From an uncultured Petrimonas sp. (GTDB taxonomy: Bacteria > Bacteroidota > Bacteroidia > Bacteroidales > Dysgonomonadaceae): DNA of 16,334 nt. Positions 14,449 through 16,334 of the stretch are shown piece by piece. The stretch lies in contig CAKTUP010000029.1 of NCBI GenBank assembly GCA_934621705.1, positions 1 through 16,334 on the forward strand, written 5' to 3'. The notes beneath the pieces were generated by a model. That model did not search any database and was not told the origin of the DNA. It was given only the letters and a program-made list of their open reading frames with translations. Made by a program: the position numbers and the translations under genes. How positions within the stretch are numbered: position 1 is the first letter of the stretch; each line of letters starts with the position of its first letter.

Positions 14449-16334
14449 ATGAAAATAAAGTCAGTTATATTCGTTTTATCGATTTTTGCGGCTTCAAGCA
14501 TTTTTAGCCAAACTCCGCTTCCGCTTGATACTGTTTTGAAAAGATCGATGAGCGCGGCAGAGAAATACAACGGCCTGGTGGAAAACTACACGGCCGATGT
14601 GTATATGCGTACTTACGTGGAAACGCTGAAGAAGAATTTCCTTTACAAGTACACGCATCTTGTGCCGCGGTTCGTACTCCACGACCCCAAATCTGACGAA
14701 GCTGTGATTGAAACGCTCAGCACGCTGAAATTTACTTATCCTAACAATTACCTGCAAAACATTAAAAACGTAACCGGAACGCTCACCAGCAGGAAAGATA
14801 TCGATATGATACCCTTTTACCTGCTGAATATCAACGTGTACGGCGAAACAACCAATACCGAAAGTTTTTTTATGCCCGTTCGGTTTTCCACCGCCAAATA
14901 TTACAATTATCTGCTGAAACAAACGCAAGTTGAGAACAATAAAACCTATTACACCATTGAATTTAACCCCATTTACGACAACCAGAAACTGCTGAAAGGC
15001 CATTTTGTTATTGAAAGCGGCACGTGGCGCATTGTGCATTTCAGCGCCGAAGGCGTGGAGTCGTTCGCCAATTTTTCGTTCGAAATTACGATGGGCGATA
15101 CGTGGATAACCAATTATCTGCCGGTGGATTTCGTCATTTATCACACGGCAACCTATCTGGGAAACGTGGTGGCAAGCCGGCATCTGGCTTCCATAAATTA
15201 TAACGATGTTGTTTTGAGGACAAACGAAAAGAAAGAAAAGATACTCAACATCAGTGATTTTTTCAGAGTAAGGTTAGACTCCGTTCCGGTTAATAATGAT
15301 TCCGTTTTTTGGGCGGAAAACAGAGTTATTCCGTTGCAGGCCAAAGAAATGGATGTAATCGAAAATTTCGAAAAAAAACAGGAACTGGAAGTAATTAAAA
15401 GAAATAACGGAGATTCCGTGCAAAGCGATAAAAGGGTGCAGCAGTTCGCGCAACGGATGGTGATGGACTCGCGATACTCGGTGAAATCTACCATGATTGG
15501 CTATAGCGGTTTGCTGAACCCGTTGATGTTAGGATATTCGTCGATTGACGGGGTAACGTACCGGCAAAAACTCTCTTTCAATTTCGACCTGAAACGCAGC
15601 CGGACATTCAAGATAAATGCTTTTGCCGGATATATGTTCCGGCGGAAAGAATTCTTCACCGATGTTACCAACACGTGGAATTACGAACCGTTTTATCACG
15701 GCAACGTTTCGCTATCGGTAGGGATAGGAAATCCCACTTACAGCTCGCTGTTTATCAATCAAATACAAGAAACTCTGCAAAACAGGGGAATTAAATTCGA
15801 AGATGTTTCGGTGGATTATTTCAGGGATTACTACGCGAAACTTTTCAACGATTACGAATTGTTCAACGGATTTGTATCTACCGTCGGCGTAGAATATCAT
15901 ATCCGCAAACCGAGAAAAAACGGGCAAGCGTTGCCATCGCCCGATACGGGAGAACCCAACCCGGTAGAAGATATTTTTGTCACAAGAAAATCGTTTGCTC
16001 CGTATCTCAGGTTCAGCTGGACTCCTGAACAGTATTACCGGTATGAAGGGCGGCAAAAAATTTACGTCCGTTCCCGCTACCCCACTTTCAAGTTGGAACT
16101 TTCGAGAAGTTATCAGAATGTTTTCGGCAGCACATCGCAATACAACCGCGTGGAATTCGATATCAGCCAAAACATTCCGTTCGGATTGATGAATTCGTTT
16201 CAGTATCACGTGGGCGCGGGGCGTTTTGTGAACCAAAGTACCGAATATTTTGCCGATTTCACGTTTTTTGCCAAAAACAACTTCCCCGATAACTGGCAGG
16301 ACGGAATCGGAGGGACTTTTAACTTGCTGAACCG
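14449..16334 (+). CDS. DUF5686 family outer-membrane protein (3' end outside window)
   Basis: An open frame of 628 codons runs to the window edge without a stop. The N-terminus MKIKSVIFVLSIFAASSIFS is a signal peptide with cleavage near residue 20. The early part (about 25-290) contains AAEKYNGLVENYTADVYMR and strand-rich segments, and the later part (from about 345) has alternating amphipathic strands with aromatic residues typical of an outer-membrane barrel; YEGRQKIYVRSRYPTFKLEL (about 532-551) is a recognisable DUF5686 segment. Many DUF5686 proteins start with a carboxypeptidase-regulatory-like domain; here the signal peptide leads straight into the DUF5686 part, so that domain is absent. 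The role is unknown, possibly surface export or binding. Divergent from the Crp-type gene. Confidence 0.85.
   Translation, partial: MKIKSVIFVLSIFAASSIFSQTPLPLDTVLKRSMSAAEKYNGLVENYTADVYMRTYVETLKKNFLYKYTHLVPRFVLHDPKSDEAVIETLSTLKFTYPNNYLQNIKNVTGTLTSRKDIDMIPFYLLNINVYGETTNTESFFMPVRFSTAKYYNYLLKQTQVENNKTYYTIEFNPIYDNQKLLKGHFVIESGTWRIVHFSAEGVESFANFSFEITMGDTWITNYLPVDFVIYHTATYLGNVVASRHLASINYNDVVLRTNEKKEKILNISDFFRVRLDSVPVNNDSVFWAENRVIPLQAKEMDVIENFEKKQELEVIKRNNGDSVQSDKRVQQFAQRMVMDSRYSVKSTMIGYSGLLNPLMLGYSSIDGVTYRQKLSFNFDLKRSRTFKINAFAGYMFRRKEFFTDVTNTWNYEPFYHGNVSLSVGIGNPTYSSLFINQIQETLQNRGIKFEDVSVDYFRDYYAKLFNDYELFNGFVSTVGVEYHIRKPRKNGQALPSPDTGEPNPVEDIFVTRKSFAPYLRFSWTPEQYYRYEGRQKIYVRSRYPTFKLELSRSYQNVFGSTSQYNRVEFDISQNIPFGLMNSFQYHVGAGRFVNQSTEYFADFTFFAKNNFPDNWQDGIGGTFNLLN

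Noticed and set aside
14494..15183. 229-codon minus-strand frame inside the DUF5686 gene
   Set aside because: It is the shadow of a well-supported coding frame with signal peptide and family motifs on the plus strand.
1..16334. tRNA, rRNA, CRISPR array, insertion sequence or prophage genes
   Set aside because: No cloverleaf, regularly spaced repeats, transposase or phage-like reading frames were seen on either strand.

Overview
The window looks like chromosomal DNA of a Bacteroidota bacterium, most likely order Bacteroidales. The evidence is the gene families present (GH3 acyl-amide synthetase, DUF4293, DUF5686, the Bacteroidota form of RNA polymerase omega, BamD of about 270 residues), the lack of clear Shine-Dalgarno sites, and promoters of the Bacteroides type (TAnnTTTG at -7, TTTG near -33). 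It is mostly core genome. I see no insertion sequence, phage, CRISPR array, tRNA or rRNA. Family or genus cannot be fixed from the sequence. Left part (1-3400, plus strand): the 3' end of dxs (isoprenoid precursor synthesis), then trkA and trkH, the regulatory and channel subunits of a potassium uptake system. A 286-bp hairpin-rich element with imperfect inverted-repeat ends (221-506) sits between dxs and trkA and is the largest non-coding feature. Centre-left (3549-7200, minus strand): the topoisomerase IV A subunit gene parC (900 aa), with a textbook Bacteroides-type promoter and a C-terminal QMSLF peptide resembling a sliding-clamp binding motif. It lies between two small AT-rich lipoprotein genes, one with paired cysteines and one lipocalin-like. 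Centre (7458-9991, plus strand): an M48 zinc-metallopeptidase lipoprotein closed by a strong intrinsic terminator, then aspartate ammonia-lyase (aspA) from its own promoter. Right-centre (10173-14263, all minus strand): a Crp/Fnr-type regulator, a GH3 family enzyme, and a bamD-rpoZ-DUF4293 run (outer-membrane assembly, RNA polymerase omega, small membrane protein). The run ends in a hairpin terminator shared with the convergent aspA gene. Right end (14449-16334, plus strand): a DUF5686 outer-membrane protein gene, cut by the window edge and divergent from the Crp-type gene. Dyad sequences in the divergent spacer could be regulator sites. The most promising leads are the dxs-trkA hairpin element, the clamp-motif-like tail of ParC, the dyads at the Crp-type promoter, the bacterial GH3 enzyme, and a set of TAnnTTTG boxes lying 24-29 nt before four start codons. 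No wholly new multi-gene system is evident.
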